Positions 13,240 to 25,895 are shown, counted from the stretch's first letter. The stretch: DNA of 64,000 nt from Anastatus disparis (GCA_017163975.1 JAFFSR010000243.1:744001-808000), one strand, 5' to 3'. The notes: a model not told the origin generated them from the letters alone. Numbers and translations: made by a program.

Positions 13240-13700
13240 ATAGCTAGAAGTAAAAAATTTTTTAAAATAAAATTAAGCTCAAATACTTTCGAAATAACAC
13301 TTACAGTATATTGTAACATTGTTTTTTTCCTGAGTTACAGTGTAATATAAATTTGACCTGAATTTCCTTTTTCAAACATTAATAGTAAAAGCTGAAATAT
13401 GGCCCAATCTTTATTACGCTATAACTTTAGAAAAATAGTATATTATTGAGTAAAAACGAAAAATGTCTTAATTCGTATGTAAATTGTCAAACATACGATT
13501 TAAGGCATTTTCATTTGCTCCCGTGGTGAATATACGATTTTTTTACACGAGGCGCGAAAAGTATCCACTTTTCGCGCAGAGTGTAAAAAAATAATGTTTC
13601 GATATATTGTAAGTGTTATTTCGAAAGGATTCAAGCTCAGTTTTCATTTCAAAACAATTTAAAGTTTTTAGTTGTTAATGCTGAAGAATTAAGAGCTTTT
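13240..13700. repeat. Foldback in the palindrome 1 core
   Basis: The left half (CTTTCGAAATAACACTTACA near 13,287) is the reverse complement of the right half (TGTAAGTGTTATTTCGAAAG near 13,609). A smaller inner hairpin also shows: TGGATACTTTTCGCGC-type sequence pairs across 13,540-13,580. No target duplication was identified. Low-complexity open frames at 13,736-14,051 lie beside it and look like chance. Confidence 0.7.
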
Positions 13701-14069
13701 GAAAATATAATCACTTTTCTAGTGATTTTCTTTAATTACCTGTAATTAAGGAAATATTGAGCGTTAGAGTCTAATATATTGGCTTTCTTTATATTTATCC
13801 ATCCAAAATTATCTCTCAAAAAGAGGATGCCTATAGAAACTCGAAATTCGCCTCTTATAGGAAACCAACGTTTAAAATGCAAACAAACCTGTAATTTAAA
13901 AAAAAAATTCAGCTCCCTAACCCTTGAGGAAGCTGCGATATTTAAGATGGATGTTTTCACTCTTGAACATTTTCCGATAACTCTGAAATACATAATAATA
14001 AAGCATTGCATCATTTTTTTTTATTATTCAGAATGCTACCTAAAAGTTTGAACAATATCTATCGCTGCA

Positions 14070-15350
14070 ACAGTAATTATTGGGCGACGCACCCTTAAAA
14101 CATTCTACGAGCAAATATGCTGTTATTCGCTAACTACCCTTAGAGTATTTCTTTCAGAAAAAAACCCTTCGCACTATTTTTATTCAATTTTTAGTGATTA
14201 GACTAAAAGGCTGTTAAAATTTCAGTTTTTCTAGCATGCATTTGATTGGGCGACACACCCCCAAATAATTTTTTAAGCATATTAAACGATTTTTTATGAA
14301 CTACCCCCAGTGTATTTTTCTAAACTAGAGTAGTTTTGCATCATTTTTTATCAATCTTTCAAGATTCTATTGAAGGTTCTCTAAAGAATCTATCAATCTG
14401 GTTGTGTTATTATAGGACGACACACTTTTAAAATTTTTTATGAACGAATTATAAAGTTTTTTCATAATCACCCTTAATGTATTTCTTTTAAAATAGGCTC
14501 GTTGCACCATTATTTTTAAACTTTTGAGAAATAAATCAAAATGTCTCTAACATAAGCTATCACTTCAGTAGGAGCCTGTATGGGCGACGAACTCATGAAG
14601 AATTTCACAAGCGAATATACTGTTATTCGCTAACTACCCTTAGAATATTTCTTTTATAAAAAAGTCCTTTGCACCATTTTTATTCAACATTTAACGTGTA
14701 GAATATTTTATTAGGCGACTGCAATTCTGCGAAGAACGACCGTTGGTCGTCGATTCCTAGTAATCTACTTTAAAAAATTACGCTAGGGATACTTAATTGA
14801 AAATCACTTAGTCACTGAGTAACTGACAATTTAGCAACCTTTTAATAAAGTCGTTAAAAGTTGAATAAAAATGGTGCAAAGTATTTTTTATGGAAAAAAT
14901 ACTCTAAGGGTAGTTAGCGAATAACAGTAAATTAGCTCACGAAATTCTTCATGAGTGTGTCGCCCAATCAGACCCCTACTGACGTAATAGCTATGTTAGA
15001 GACATTTCGATTTATTTCTTGAAAGTCTGAAAATAATGGTGCAATGAGCATATTTCAAAGAAAATATATTAAGAGTAGTGATGAAAAAACTTTATAATCT
15101 ATTCGTAAAAAATTTTAAAATTGCGTCGCCCTATAAAAATACAGCTGGATTAATAGATAGTTTAGAGAACCTTCAATAGAAAATTGTCAGATTGATAAAA
15201 AATGATGCAAACTACTATAGTTTGAAAAAATACACTAGGGGTATTTTATAAAAAATCGTTTAATATGCTTTAAAAACTCGTTGAGGATATGTCGCCCAAT
15301 TAAATACATGCTAGAATCAATGACATTTTAACAACCATTTAATCAAATCA
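14070..15350. repeat. Mirrored 167-bp tandem array with a GGGCGAC motif
   Basis: GGGCGAC-like motifs lie at about 14,080, 14,248, 14,416 and 14,581, roughly 167 bases apart, and in reverse complement at about 14,960, 15,126 and 15,292. The units also share ATTCGCTAACTACCCTTAGA and a TTGCACCATTTTTATTCAA-like block. The array is symmetric about 14,770. No gene is present. Confidence 0.85.
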
Positions 15351-15720
15351 CTAAACTGTGACAATTATCGTTGCCAGCGCTGAGCAAAGAGTCGTCAGGT
15401 AAATTTATAAAAATTTTAATTATTAATTGGATTGTAATCCACATTTCAATTACCGGGTCTATCATCGTACTTTTTCACCTTTCGTTGTAATTATAACATA
15501 GATAAATTGTAAAATAACTCAATAATAAATACATATAAATTATATAAATGCACTGAAACTAAACTTTCGTCATAATTATAACACAATAGTCTTATAACAC
15601 AATCCTATATCAAACATGTATATAGGTTACTAGCATCCCCCGTTGCAGCTACACAAGCACTATAGTTGGGCAGAACTCGGTAGACATAGAAACTGATTTT
15701 CAGAAACTATTATTTATTAA

Positions 15721-16102
15721 GAGGAGGTCACGTATCTCCGTCCTTTTCTAATCGAAGAACTATTTTTTTTTCGTAATAACTTATAACTTTAGCAAAAAAT
15801 AAAGAGATAGCGCTATCTCGTATTACAAAAAGCAATATTTTCTTTGATGAGAAATAATTGATTTGATCTATTCGTTTTCAAGAAAACCTTGAAAAACCTA
15901 ATTCTTTACCCGACTTCTATGTTTCAAGTTTTTCAAGGTTTTTTTGAAAACGAAACAATAAAATTAATTCTTTCTCATCAAAGAAAATATTGCTTTTTGT
16001 AATACAAGATGGAGATATGTCTTTATTTTTTGCTAAAGTTATTAGTTATTGCGAAAAACTCAATTCTTTCATTAGAAAAGGACAGATATATTCGACCTGC
16101 TC
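15721..16102. mobile_element. Foldback MITE family B, right arm of palindrome 1
   Basis: Flanked by TTAA on both sides (15,717-15,720 and 16,103-16,106). The left end reads GAGGAGGTCACGTATCTCCG and the right end is its diverged inverse (CGACCTGCTC). Inner inverted halves carry AAAGCAATATTTTCTTTGAT. Size and ends match the clean copy at 26,858-27,234. Confidence 0.87.
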
Positions 16103-16329
16103 TTAAATATTGCTCATATGAATGTATTACTATGATGGAGAATAAGTGCAATAAAAATTTGTCGATAAGTTGTACGTAATAACCTTGCGATATAAGTACC
16201 TCTACCATGCTAATATAGTAGTTATACTCTTATCAGATCAATCGATGATCACTAGAATCCCTCGATGATTGATTCTCACCCTTTGTTTCTTCGAAATGTT
16301 TGCTCAACTATTTTATATCTTGAATGCCT

Positions 16330-16515
16330 AATTGGACTTTTTAAGAACATAAGTTGCCCCAAAGGGCTTTCTATAAGTATTTTCATGTTCTCCAGGTTTT
16401 ATTTTCCGTAAAATAATTCAGATAAATTTTCCCAGAATTTTCCCGGGGAATCAAACTCTGGTCCACTAAAGCGCCAGCCAAGAGCCTCAGCCCCTGCGCT
16501 ACTACTCTGCTCTAA
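16330..16515 (-). mobile_element. tRNA-derived SINE-like segment, right arm
   Basis: Reverse-complement partner of 11,235-11,420. The B-box-like GGAATCAAACTCTGG (minus strand CCAGAGTTTGATTCC) and the A-box region CAGCCCCTGCGCTACTACTC are visible. Confidence 0.55.
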
Positions 16516-17020
16516 TATATTAAAGAAAGCAACGAAACCGGTCGCTACCTATTGGACAGTCAATAGAGTGTCAAGTTGTAATAAAAAATCGTCAGTCATT
16601 CAATAGCTGATTATCACTGGCCTGATTTATTTATATTGCTATCGACCGACGTGCCATGTGAACAATTAAAATCAAAAAAGAAAAAAAATTAATGCACGAG
16701 AATCGTTTAAAAGTTACCTATTTTTTTTAAGAACGAAATAATTAATTTTTGGATAAAATATTAATACCAATTTTAAATGCAACAGACTTTGGTGTAGATT
16801 TGACTGGAAAATTTGAAGCAGTCTACATATTGATGGTGTATTATATTTAAACGACGCGCCTAACCTTGTTGATAAAATTATATGGTTTAACCACATAGTT
16901 TAACCACATGGTTTTACCACGTATTTTTTTTAAACAGAGATCAATTCCGTTATTTTGGTGCACATTATATTATTAAAGGATTATTTTGATAAACATTGTT
17001 TTAAAATACACCCCGTAGAA

Positions 17021-19267
17021 ATGAATATAAAATCATATGAACATCCTTTAGAACAAAGATTTTCTCATATTTCTTTTACAGTATATGATAATGATTAGTA
17101 TTCTTTAATCAATGCTTTTCAACGACATACCAAATACGAAAAACATAATTTTAGATTGAAAAATGGGACATTAAAATGTAGATATGATTTCCCGAAAGGC
17201 GTTCAAAATGATAGTTTGATTGATGATTTAAAATGTTATTATAAATATTATCCTCAACGAAATGATTCATTCGTTTAACAATATAGCAACGTCGTCACCT
17301 AAATTTGGCGAGGAAACAGTGATGTCTCAATGATAATTGATACAACAGCTTTAATGCAATATATTGTTAAATATACGAGTAAGGGTGAAACAACTTCTTG
17401 TACTTATAAGGACCTCATAGAAAAATTTTGTAAGGATGATTCAAAGAATAGACTGCACGCGAGGTGTTAATGCTATTGATTATTTCTTTTAACAATAAAA
17501 GAAATTATTCTGCCTAAGAAGTTGCTCATAGTTTAGATACATTCATAATTCTATTTTCACATTCATTTTGTATTGTTGTCTAATTTGATAATATGTTCTT
17601 ATAGTCAAAGGATAATAAACCAGATAAAACTGATATTGCTACTACCGAGAAATATATAATTCTCCCAGAAAAACATGATGATTATTTTTCATTTAAATTT
17701 ACCAAATGCATTAACCTAAATGGTCAACGATATACCAAGAGTATAAAGAAAAATATTGTGCAAGTCCATATAATTATAACTGTTAATAATAGTAGTGATG
17801 TGGAACCCCATTATCGCTAACGATGTATTCTTCTTATTGCCTTTCCTGAAGCATTGGATACGTTATGGAAAGCTTATGGAACTGATGAATATACTTGGTT
17901 TCCATTATACGATGGACATGATGTAATATCTATTGAACCGATGAACTTGAACTTGAATGAGATAGATGAAGACGATTATAAAGATGAACAAAATTGTGTC
18001 TTAATTTCGAAATCGAATGAAATCGAAGCAGTTTCTTTGTCTGCTGAACAAAAAAAAGTACTAAATGTATATATGAAACGAATATTTCATCTGGATAATA
18101 AAGATATAAGCCAAATTAATTCGTATGATGACATTAAAAATGTGCTAATTTAAAGAAAAGCTGGTTCGGGAAAAAGTACATTGATCTATCGAATTGTCCA
18201 GAAAGTAACAACCAATCTTGGTACCGATTTTATTGTTGTTACAGCACCAACAGGTGCAGCAGCCTTGAATGTGAATGGTTCCATACTACATTCGTATTTT
18301 CAATTGCTAATATCCGCCACTAAATTCGAATCTGTAAAGGATGAGCCGTTGCGCAGTTTTAAATTGAAACATAAGAATTTGAAATTTATTAGTATAGATG
18401 AAAATTCGATGATTGGTGCGAGAATGCTCCATCAAATCGAAAATAGATATGAGGATATGTTTTTGTTGATCGATAAACTATTCGACGGTTAATGTGTGTG
18501 AATGTTTGGCGATTATAAACAATTATCACCAGTATAAGATATCGCTTTATCCAATACCTCGTACAAGGATTTAATGACCAGGAATGGCATTATCGTGTTT
18601 AATACGTTTTATTTATATTTTAAATTAACGATTTGTCATCGCCAAAATACGGATTATACTTTTTCTGCGTTATTAGATCGACTAGCAAACGGAAATATAT
18701 TGGCTGAAGACTATCATTTATTATCAACAAGAAGTGAAAGCATTTTAAATCAAGAAGATCGTATGCAATTCACAAACGCTATACATTTATTACCAACCAA
18801 CGAGATGACATCAGGATAGAGAATGAAAATCGTCTACGCAATCTACAGTAACTGATACAGTAGACAGTTCTGATTTACCTAATCATCCTGACGAATTTTC
18901 AAGTTCATCAAAAACGTTGTATTTGGTCATAGATTGTAGAGTAATGCTTTGTTACAATACGTGGGCGACAGGAGGATCGGTGAACGGCTCATTAGGGTTC
19001 GTGCGTGCTATTTCATATGATGAAACCGTTACACCTTCTAACTTACCTAAGTATATCATGGTCGAATTTGATTCAGATGAGAGACCTTATGTACAAGTCA
19101 ACGTATTTCCAATAAAATCGATTATACAGTTATGGGAAAAAAAAATAGTATTAACTATTTCTTTTTTTATAACGAGAAAACAGTTTCCTTTAAAACTGGC
19201 ATTCGCTACAACTATTCGTAAGACACAAGACTGGACCCTGTCGCAGGCAGATATCAACATGAAATAG
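17021..19267 (+). pseudogene. Helitron-type Rep/Pif1 helicase pseudogene, right arm
   Basis: Second, mirrored copy of the helicase fossil. In order: a Rep-like N-terminal remnant (CRYDFPKG near 17,180; QYIVKYTSKGE near 17,357-17,389), the linker GTDEYTWFPLYDGHDVIS (near 17,880), Walker A AGSGKST (18,162-18,182), IDENSM (near 18,402), FGDYKQLSP (18,502-18,530), a CHRQN motif (near 18,637), RVMLCYNTW (near 18,940) and LAFATTIRKTQDWTL (near 19,198). At least three stops are shared with the left copy: TAG near 17,096, TAA before Walker A and TGA before FGDYKQ. Private lesions include a stop near 17,817 and loss of a 177-bp linker segment after 17,975. It can encode no working helicase. Confidence 0.85.
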
Positions 19268-19384
19268 AGTAGCAGCGTACAAAAAAGAGATTAAGAAGTA
19301 GTTTTTAAGTAGATTAAAAATTTTGGGCGATATTATGTTTTCTAAATTTTACGATAAAAAGATATTCGATGCAATCACCAAGTC

Positions 19385-19484
19385 GATGTGATTGCATGTG
19401 TATGTGTGTATGTGTATATGTTAATGTGTGTGTATGTATATCTGTGTATGCGTACGTGTGTATATGATGTAAAAAATTAAAACA

Positions 19485-19536
<52 letters not shown>

Positions 19537-19545
19537 ACATACGTA
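19385..19545. repeat. TGTATG and TA microsatellite, right arm
   Basis: Partner of 7,340-7,560: TGTATGTGTATATG variants followed by a TA run at about 19,488-19,532. It starts directly after the residual helicase flank. Confidence 0.9.
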
Positions 19546-21099
19546 TGAATGAAAATGTACTATAAAATGCAATTATGTTTCAAAAAGATACGAAAAATTT
19601 TTTTTTTAAATGGACAAGATTTGGAAACTTTTGTGACCATTGATACCAAAAAGAATAAGGTTCTTCCTCGACCTACTTGACAACATTTTTGACTTGATTT
19701 GACTAGATATATCGAATGGGCGTTGCGCAATTAAAAACGAAAAAAAGGTGAAAAAAATCAGTGAAATAGACCTAGAGACGACTTTGCTGCGCTCAGCGTA
19801 ATAAAGAGCCCGAACAGATTCAGCAATCCCCGCAATAGTAATGGACCAATCATTTGAGCAACAATATTGACGTACTACTAAGTAGGTTCTGTCACGTAAA
19901 TGAGAAGCAAACTATATGATAACTTTATCCGAATGATTACAGGTTCTCAGTTTTTTATTTATAATTTGCCATGGGACATCCTGTTAAATGTTTTTGAAAC
20001 ATTAATAAGTAGAACCCATACAGCAGGTTCCATCGAATCATTGAACAAAAGGGTTCACTTAGAAAAAACCTTATAGTACGCTTGCAGAAACGTATTTTTT
20101 AATATTTCACGAATTATCGTTGCAAAATTTCCTAAAAATTTTGTTAGAATATTTTTTCAAGGTTGTTGTAAAGTTTATTTGATATGTATCCATATAACCT
20201 CTTTGCGACATTACTGCAAGGTTTCAATATTATCTTTCTTTAAAGTCCTTTTGCATATTTTTAATGAACTTCTCTGCAAGCTTTCACTGCATTTTGGCAA
20301 AAATATTTTGAATGATAATATGAACCTTTTAGTGAAACATTTAAAAAAACTTGCAATATGCTTTTTTGAATTTTTTTGTAGTACGGTATGCTTTTGAAAG
20401 TTTTATTAATGTTCTTACAAACGTTTCTTTTTACTTAATTATTAAAAAAATGTCTGTATGTTTGTCTCTAGGACCTATTAGTACGAAAGAAAATTTATTT
20501 GGTAAATTTTTTTTATAAAAGAATCATATCCTGCAGTTTCAGCCAAATCCGTTTCCCTAAGGTGGGATATTACTCTCCTTGTAAGCTAAGAGTGATTATT
20601 TTTTTAAAACATTTTGCAAAATTAAGTAGTTTTTAGTAATTTTTTCAACTTTGGCTTTAAGATACTTTTTTCTAATAGAAAAACTAAAAGATGAGCCGTA
20701 AAAAAGCAAATTTAACCCAAGTATACTTTTTATTTGTTGAATTGTATTTTTTCATCAATCAAATAAGCTGAAAATTCTGCATACTGTAATTTGCAATAAG
20801 CGGCTATATTCTATGTTATTTAGAAAAAGAAGTATTTCTTAAAGATTTACCATAAATTGATAATTTCCGAGTCGGAAATTTATTAAAAAATTCATTTAAC
20901 AAATATATTGAAAAAATAAAAACATTTCAACACCCCTAACTCTTAACCCTTTTGACTTAGAGAACTCTAAAAATTTATTGCATATTTTGGTACGAAATGG
21001 AACATGTACCAAGACTTTTCAGCGATTTTTATTTTTTAACTGTACGAGTGAAATGTCCCAATTTTTCGTTTAAATAATTCTTTACAATTAATAATAATA

Positions 21100-23330
21100 A
21101 TTAACCTTCCAAGGAAGATTCCGTTGGAAGATTGATGAATCCGAGCACTGAAAGATTTCATTAAAGCTTTATAGAGGACACCGTTTTCCTTTCGGGGAAA
21201 TGTTGAGAATTTCCACTAAAACATTTTGACTTATTTTCCTGAAAGATTCCGTAAACCTTCCAAGGAAGATTCCGTTGGAAAATTGATAAATCATTGCACT
21301 GAAAGATTTCATGGAAGCTCAAATGGAAGACTGTGCTTACCTTTCAGCAAAATATTGAAAATTGTCATTAAATCATTCTAGTGGAAGGCTCCTAAAGGCT
21401 TTCATAAACCTTCCAAGGAAGATTCCGTTGGAAGATTGATGAATCATTGTACTGAAAGATTTCATGGAAGCTTGAATGGAAAACTCCGTTTACCTTTCAG
21501 CGAAATATTGAAAATCGTCATCGAAACATTTTAGTAGGAGGCTTCTAAAAGCTTCCGTAAACTTTCCAAGGAAGATACCGTTGGAAGATTGATGAATTAT
21601 TGCACCAAAAGATTTCATGGAAATTCGAATTGGAGACTTTGTTTACTTTTCAGCGAAATATTGGAAATTGTTATTGAAACATTTCAGTGGAAGGCTCCTG
21701 AAAGCTTCCGTAAACCTTTTAAGGAAGATTCCGTTGGAAGATCGATGAATCATTGCACCGAAAGATTTCATGGAAGCTTGAATGGAAGACTTTGTTCACC
21801 TTTTAGCGAAATGTTGGAAATTGTCATTGAAACATTCCAGCTGAAGGCTCCTAAAAGCTTCCGTAAACTTTCCAAGGAAGATTCTGTTGGAAGATTGATG
21901 AATCATTGCACCAAAAGATTTCATGGAAACTTGAATTGAAGACTTCGTTTACTTTTTAGCGTAATATTGAAAATTGTCATTGAAACATTCCAGTGGAAGG
22001 CTCCTGAAAGCTTCCGTAAACCTTTCAAGGAAGATTTTGTTGGAAGATCAATGAATCATTGCATCAAAAGATTTTATGAAAGCTTGAATGGAAGACCTCG
22101 TTGACCTTTTAGCGAAATATTGGAAATCATCATTGAAAAATTTTACTGGAAGGCTTCTGAAAGCTTCCGTAAATCTTCCAAGGAAGTTTCTGTCGGAAGA
22201 TTGATGAATCGTTGCACCGAAAAAACTTATGGGAACTTAAATGGAAGACTCCGTATACCTTTCAGCGAAATGTTGAAAGTTATAATTGAAACATTCCAGT
22301 TGAAGGCTCTTGAAAGCTTCCGTAAACCTTCCAAGAAAGATTTCGTTGGAGGATTGGTGAATCCTAGCACTGAAAGATTTCATGGAAGCTCTGTATAAGA
22401 CTCCGTTTTCCTTTTGGGAAAATGTTGAGAATTTCCACTGGAATATTTTGATTTAAGTTTTCTGAAAGATTCCGTAAACCTTTCAAGGAAGATTCCGTTG
22501 GAAGATCGATGAATCATTGCATCAAAAGATTTTATGAAAGCTCGAATGGAAACGCTGTTTACGTTTCAGCAAAATATTGGAAACCGTCATTGAAAAATTT
22601 TACTAGAAAGCTTCTGAAAGCTTCCGTAAACCTTCCGAGGAAGATTCTGTCGGAAGATTGATGAATCGTTGCACCGAAAAATTTTATGGGAACTTAAATG
22701 GAAGACTCCGTATACCTTTCAGCGAAATGTTGAAAATTATCATTGAAACATTCCAGTGGAAGGCTCCTGAAAGATTCCGTAAACCTTCCAAGAAAGATTT
22801 CGTTGGAGGATTGGTGAATCCTAGCACTGAAAGATTACATGGAAGCTCTGTATAAGACTCCGTTTTCTTTTTGGGGAAATGTTGAGAATTTCCACTGGAA
22901 TATTTTGATTTAAGTTTTCTGAAAGATTCCGTAAACCTTTTAAGGAAGATTCCGTTGGAGGATCGATGAATCATTGCATCAAAAGATTTTATGAGAGCTT
23001 GAATGGAAACTCTGTTTACGTTTCAGCGGAATATTGGAAATCGTCATTAATAAATTTTACTGGAAGGCTTCTGAAAGCTTCCGTAAACCTTTCAAGAAAG
23101 ATTCCGTTGGAAGATTGATGAATCGTTGCACCAAAAGATTTCATGGAAACTTGAATTGAAGACCCCGTTTACTTTTTAGTGAAATATTCAAAATTGTCAT
23201 AGAAACATTCCAGTGGAAGGCTCTTGAAAGCTTCCGCAAACGTTTCAAGGAAGATTCTGTTAGAAGATTAATGAATCATTGCTTCGAAAGATTTCATGGA
23301 AATATTTTATTAAAGGATTTATAAAAGATT
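21100..23330 (+). repeat. 153-bp satellite, block 2
   Basis: About 14 units of the same family and orientation as 1-5,235. Typical phrases such as GAAGATTCCGTTGGAAGATT and CATTGCACCGAAAGATTTCA repeat about every 153 bases (for example 21,721 and 21,874). A local duplication of about 460 bases is visible: 22,140-22,440 resembles 22,605-22,900. Several long open frames here come from the three-divisible unit. Confidence 0.92.
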
Positions 23331-23690
23331 ATGAATCTTTCAAGAAATTTTTCTGAAATATTTCTAAAATCTTTCATGAAATATTGATTTTTAATATTGG
23401 TGAAAGATTCTATCAGATATTATTTTTGATTTTGTAAGAGTTGCATCTAAATGCATATTAGATACCTATACATTTATTTGTTATTCAGAATTCAAGCGCT
23501 TATTTATTTGTATCAAGGATTTTCGGTCTTATATACTAAACGAGAGAACGTCCTACCACTTGCGAGAGTTTGTCAACCACATTTACGATCACATGTAAAT
23601 ATAATCAAGTAGCCACCTGCTGGCAAGATGGAAGAATTGCTACGCACGCAAGATAACTACAAATATTTGGACAATATTTCTCCAATATTT
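23331..23690. other. Satellite-flanking AT-rich stretch
   Basis: A transition from the 153-bp satellite into unique-looking DNA, with AATATTTC and TTTCATGAA fragments typical of the neighbouring repeats. No gene seen. Confidence 0.5.
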
Positions 23691-24490
23691 CACTGTTATA
23701 TTCATGAATTTTTTGGAATATTTCATGAACTATTTCTGGAATATTACAGAAATATTTCATGAAATATTTCGTGAAAAATTTACGGACGCTTCCAGTACGT
23801 TTCCACTAGAATATTTCATGAAAAATTTACGGAAGCTTCCGGTAACCTTACGATAAAGTATTTAAAGAAAAACTTACGGAGGCTTCCAGTAGGCTTCCAC
23901 TGAAATATTTCATTAATAATTTACGGAGGCTTTCAGTGAGCTTCTACTGAAATATTCCATGAAAAGTTTACGGAAGCTTCCGGTAAACTTCCGCTGAAAT
24001 ATTTAATGAACGACTTGAGAAAGACTCCTGATCGAGGACATATCCATCTTCCGGGAACTCTTTACTGGAATCTTCCTGGAAGCTTCCAATGTTTTTTCTG
24101 CAGTGAATTAAATCTTCCACGTTTCCTTCTAGGAAGCTTCCGGTAATATTTCACTTAAATATTCAACGAAAAACTTACCGAAGCTTCCTGGAAGCTTCCA
24201 CTAAAATATTTCAGGAATGATGTACGGAAGCTTCGAGTAAGCTTCCACTGAAATATTCCATGAAAGATAACGGAGGCTCCCAGTAAGTTTTCACTGAATG
24301 GTTTCATGAATAATTTACGGAAGCTGTCGGTAAGCTTCCATTGGAATATTCCATAAAAGACTTACGGAAGACTTCTGATCGAGGACATATCCATCTTCCG
24401 GTAAGTTTTTACTGGAAACTTCCTGAATGCTTCCAACCTTTCTTCCACATCTTCCGGGAAGCTCCCAGGAAGCTTCCAGGAAGCTTACAT
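23690..24490. repeat. 47-bp minisatellite with palindromic GGAAGCTTCC
   Basis: Units of about 47 bases, for example near 23,774, 23,821 and 23,868, carry AATTTACGGAAGCTTCC and CTGAAATATTTCAT. Two longer units around 24,010 and 24,365 share GATCGAGGACATATCCATCT. The GGAAGCTTCC palindrome recurs many times and ends as GGAAGCTTCCAGGAAGCTT. It is related in wording to the 153-bp satellite. Confidence 0.85.
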
Positions 24491-24689
24491 GCTGTGTGGG
24501 ATGTAAAAGTGCGTTGAAAATCTTTATATTACCTTAAAAGCTAGTACTTACGTTAAATTTCATATGTTTTCGAATAATTTAAATGCCCATGATGAAGGCT
24601 TCGATTTTGAAAAGCTTCATACTAAAATTCTTACATTACTGATGAGTATAGTGAATTTGATCTTGCGTTTAACCCTGTAGAAAATGAAG

Positions 24690-25265
24690 ACGTCATTTTG
24701 TAATGTCAATACACTCTCGCCGTCGTACTTTTATCTGTCCTTGTCTAAAATTGACATACCTAAGATGTCTTATAATTTTGAAATAATTTATCGTAGCTTA
24801 AAATTTTAAACGGTATTCGAAAGAGCAGGTTAAAATCTTTCTAAAATAATACTAGGTACTTTAAATAATAAAAATTAACATTTTCTCAACAGTAAAACAA
24901 AAACAAAAAAATATTGTCTTCTTTTGACTTGCTGCAGTTTCAGATCCATGGGTTTGATAAATTATTTATCCAGCTTTAAAATCAAGGGTCAAACTTTTGT
25001 TTTTGTCATTTTTTATTAAAATAACATTTTTTTTTTTTTTTGAAAAACACGTTATTTTCAAATGCGAATATTTACTACAGTGACAGAAATAGAGAAAAAC
25101 TGCATCGCGAAAAAAGATGTATTCTTAGTTATATAAAATATATCTGCAATTGAAAATGGAATTAGAAGAAAAAATATATTTTAAAATTATAAAAATGTTT
25201 AGATTAGTCAATTTTAGACAAGAGGCGCAAAAGTACATCGACGGAAAAGTACATTGCATCACGAG
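24690..25265. mobile_element. Foldback MITE-like element
   Basis: The left end (GTCGTACTTTTATCTGTCC then TTGTCTAAAATTGA, about 24,721-24,758) is inverted in the right end (TCAATTTTAGACAAGAGG then CGCAAAAGTACATCGACGG, about 25,208-25,245). The interior is AT-rich and noncoding. No clear target duplication was seen, so the class is open. Confidence 0.65.
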
Positions 25266-25895
25266 ATGACATCACAATATAAAATAATGTCGCAAATTGT
25301 AATATTTTTCGACCTTATTTTCTACAACGACCAATTTTCTACAAAAAATAGCAAAAATACCCAACTTTGAAGTTTCATAGCTTGACGAAAAATCATCAAA
25401 AACAATTTTAAAAAAAATGCAAATAAAAACTTTTTCAGAGTACTTTAAAATATATTTTTTATTTTTGTTTATTTTCAAATTATATTTTTAACTCGATAAA
25501 AAACATTAAAATAACTTTATAGTTTGATTTTCAAAGCTCTTAAAGAGTCCTTTAAAATGTTGTTTTTTGAATTTTTCTACGACACATTTTTTCAAAGATA
25601 TTTTTTCCATGCTCTTTTTTTACATGGTGTTATCGAATTTTTGAGCCGTACTGTATATACATATCGCCCATTCTCTGCCAAATCGAAGGAAGAAAAATTT
25701 TTTCTGCTAATAATTGGTAAAATGGTTCTTTTCCATATTATGAACCACTCATAATTTTTATAGATTTCTTTAGTACATATTTTCAGAGCTACAAAGCTTC
25801 AAAGTTGGAGTAAAACCATATTTTTGACATTTTAGACTAATTTTAGGCTCAGATTATTCAGTTGGGTCGCGTTTTAAGAATATATTACTAGGAAA
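25266..25895. other. AT-rich stretch, no gene supported
   Basis: Contains short open frames on both strands rich in F, K and I (25,272-25,478 and 25,524-25,754) that match nothing I recognise and follow base composition. No other structure seen. Confidence 0.5.

Larger units (their letters stand above)
15365..21095 (-). repeat. Giant palindrome 1, right arm
   Basis: Reverse-complement partner of 5,815-12,540. It is about 1 kb shorter, chiefly because it lacks the nested insertion seen at about 7,570-8,200 in the left arm, a 138-bp duplication and a 177-bp helicase segment. The helicase-encoded residues differ by roughly 10-15 percent between arms, so this is not one sequence assembled twice. 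The stretch 19,550-21,095 shows no gene. Confidence 0.92.

Noticed and set aside
5815..21095. Palindrome 1 as an assembly artefact from one sequence joined to its own reverse complement
   Set aside because: The arms differ by many substitutions, a 177-bp deletion, a 138-bp duplication and a 600-bp insertion, which a simple artefact would not produce.
21589..22974. Frames of 90-116 residues in the satellite (both strands), and similar ones at 842-4,330
   Set aside because: The 153-bp unit is a multiple of three, so a stop-free frame repeats from unit to unit; the repeated peptide has no known domain.
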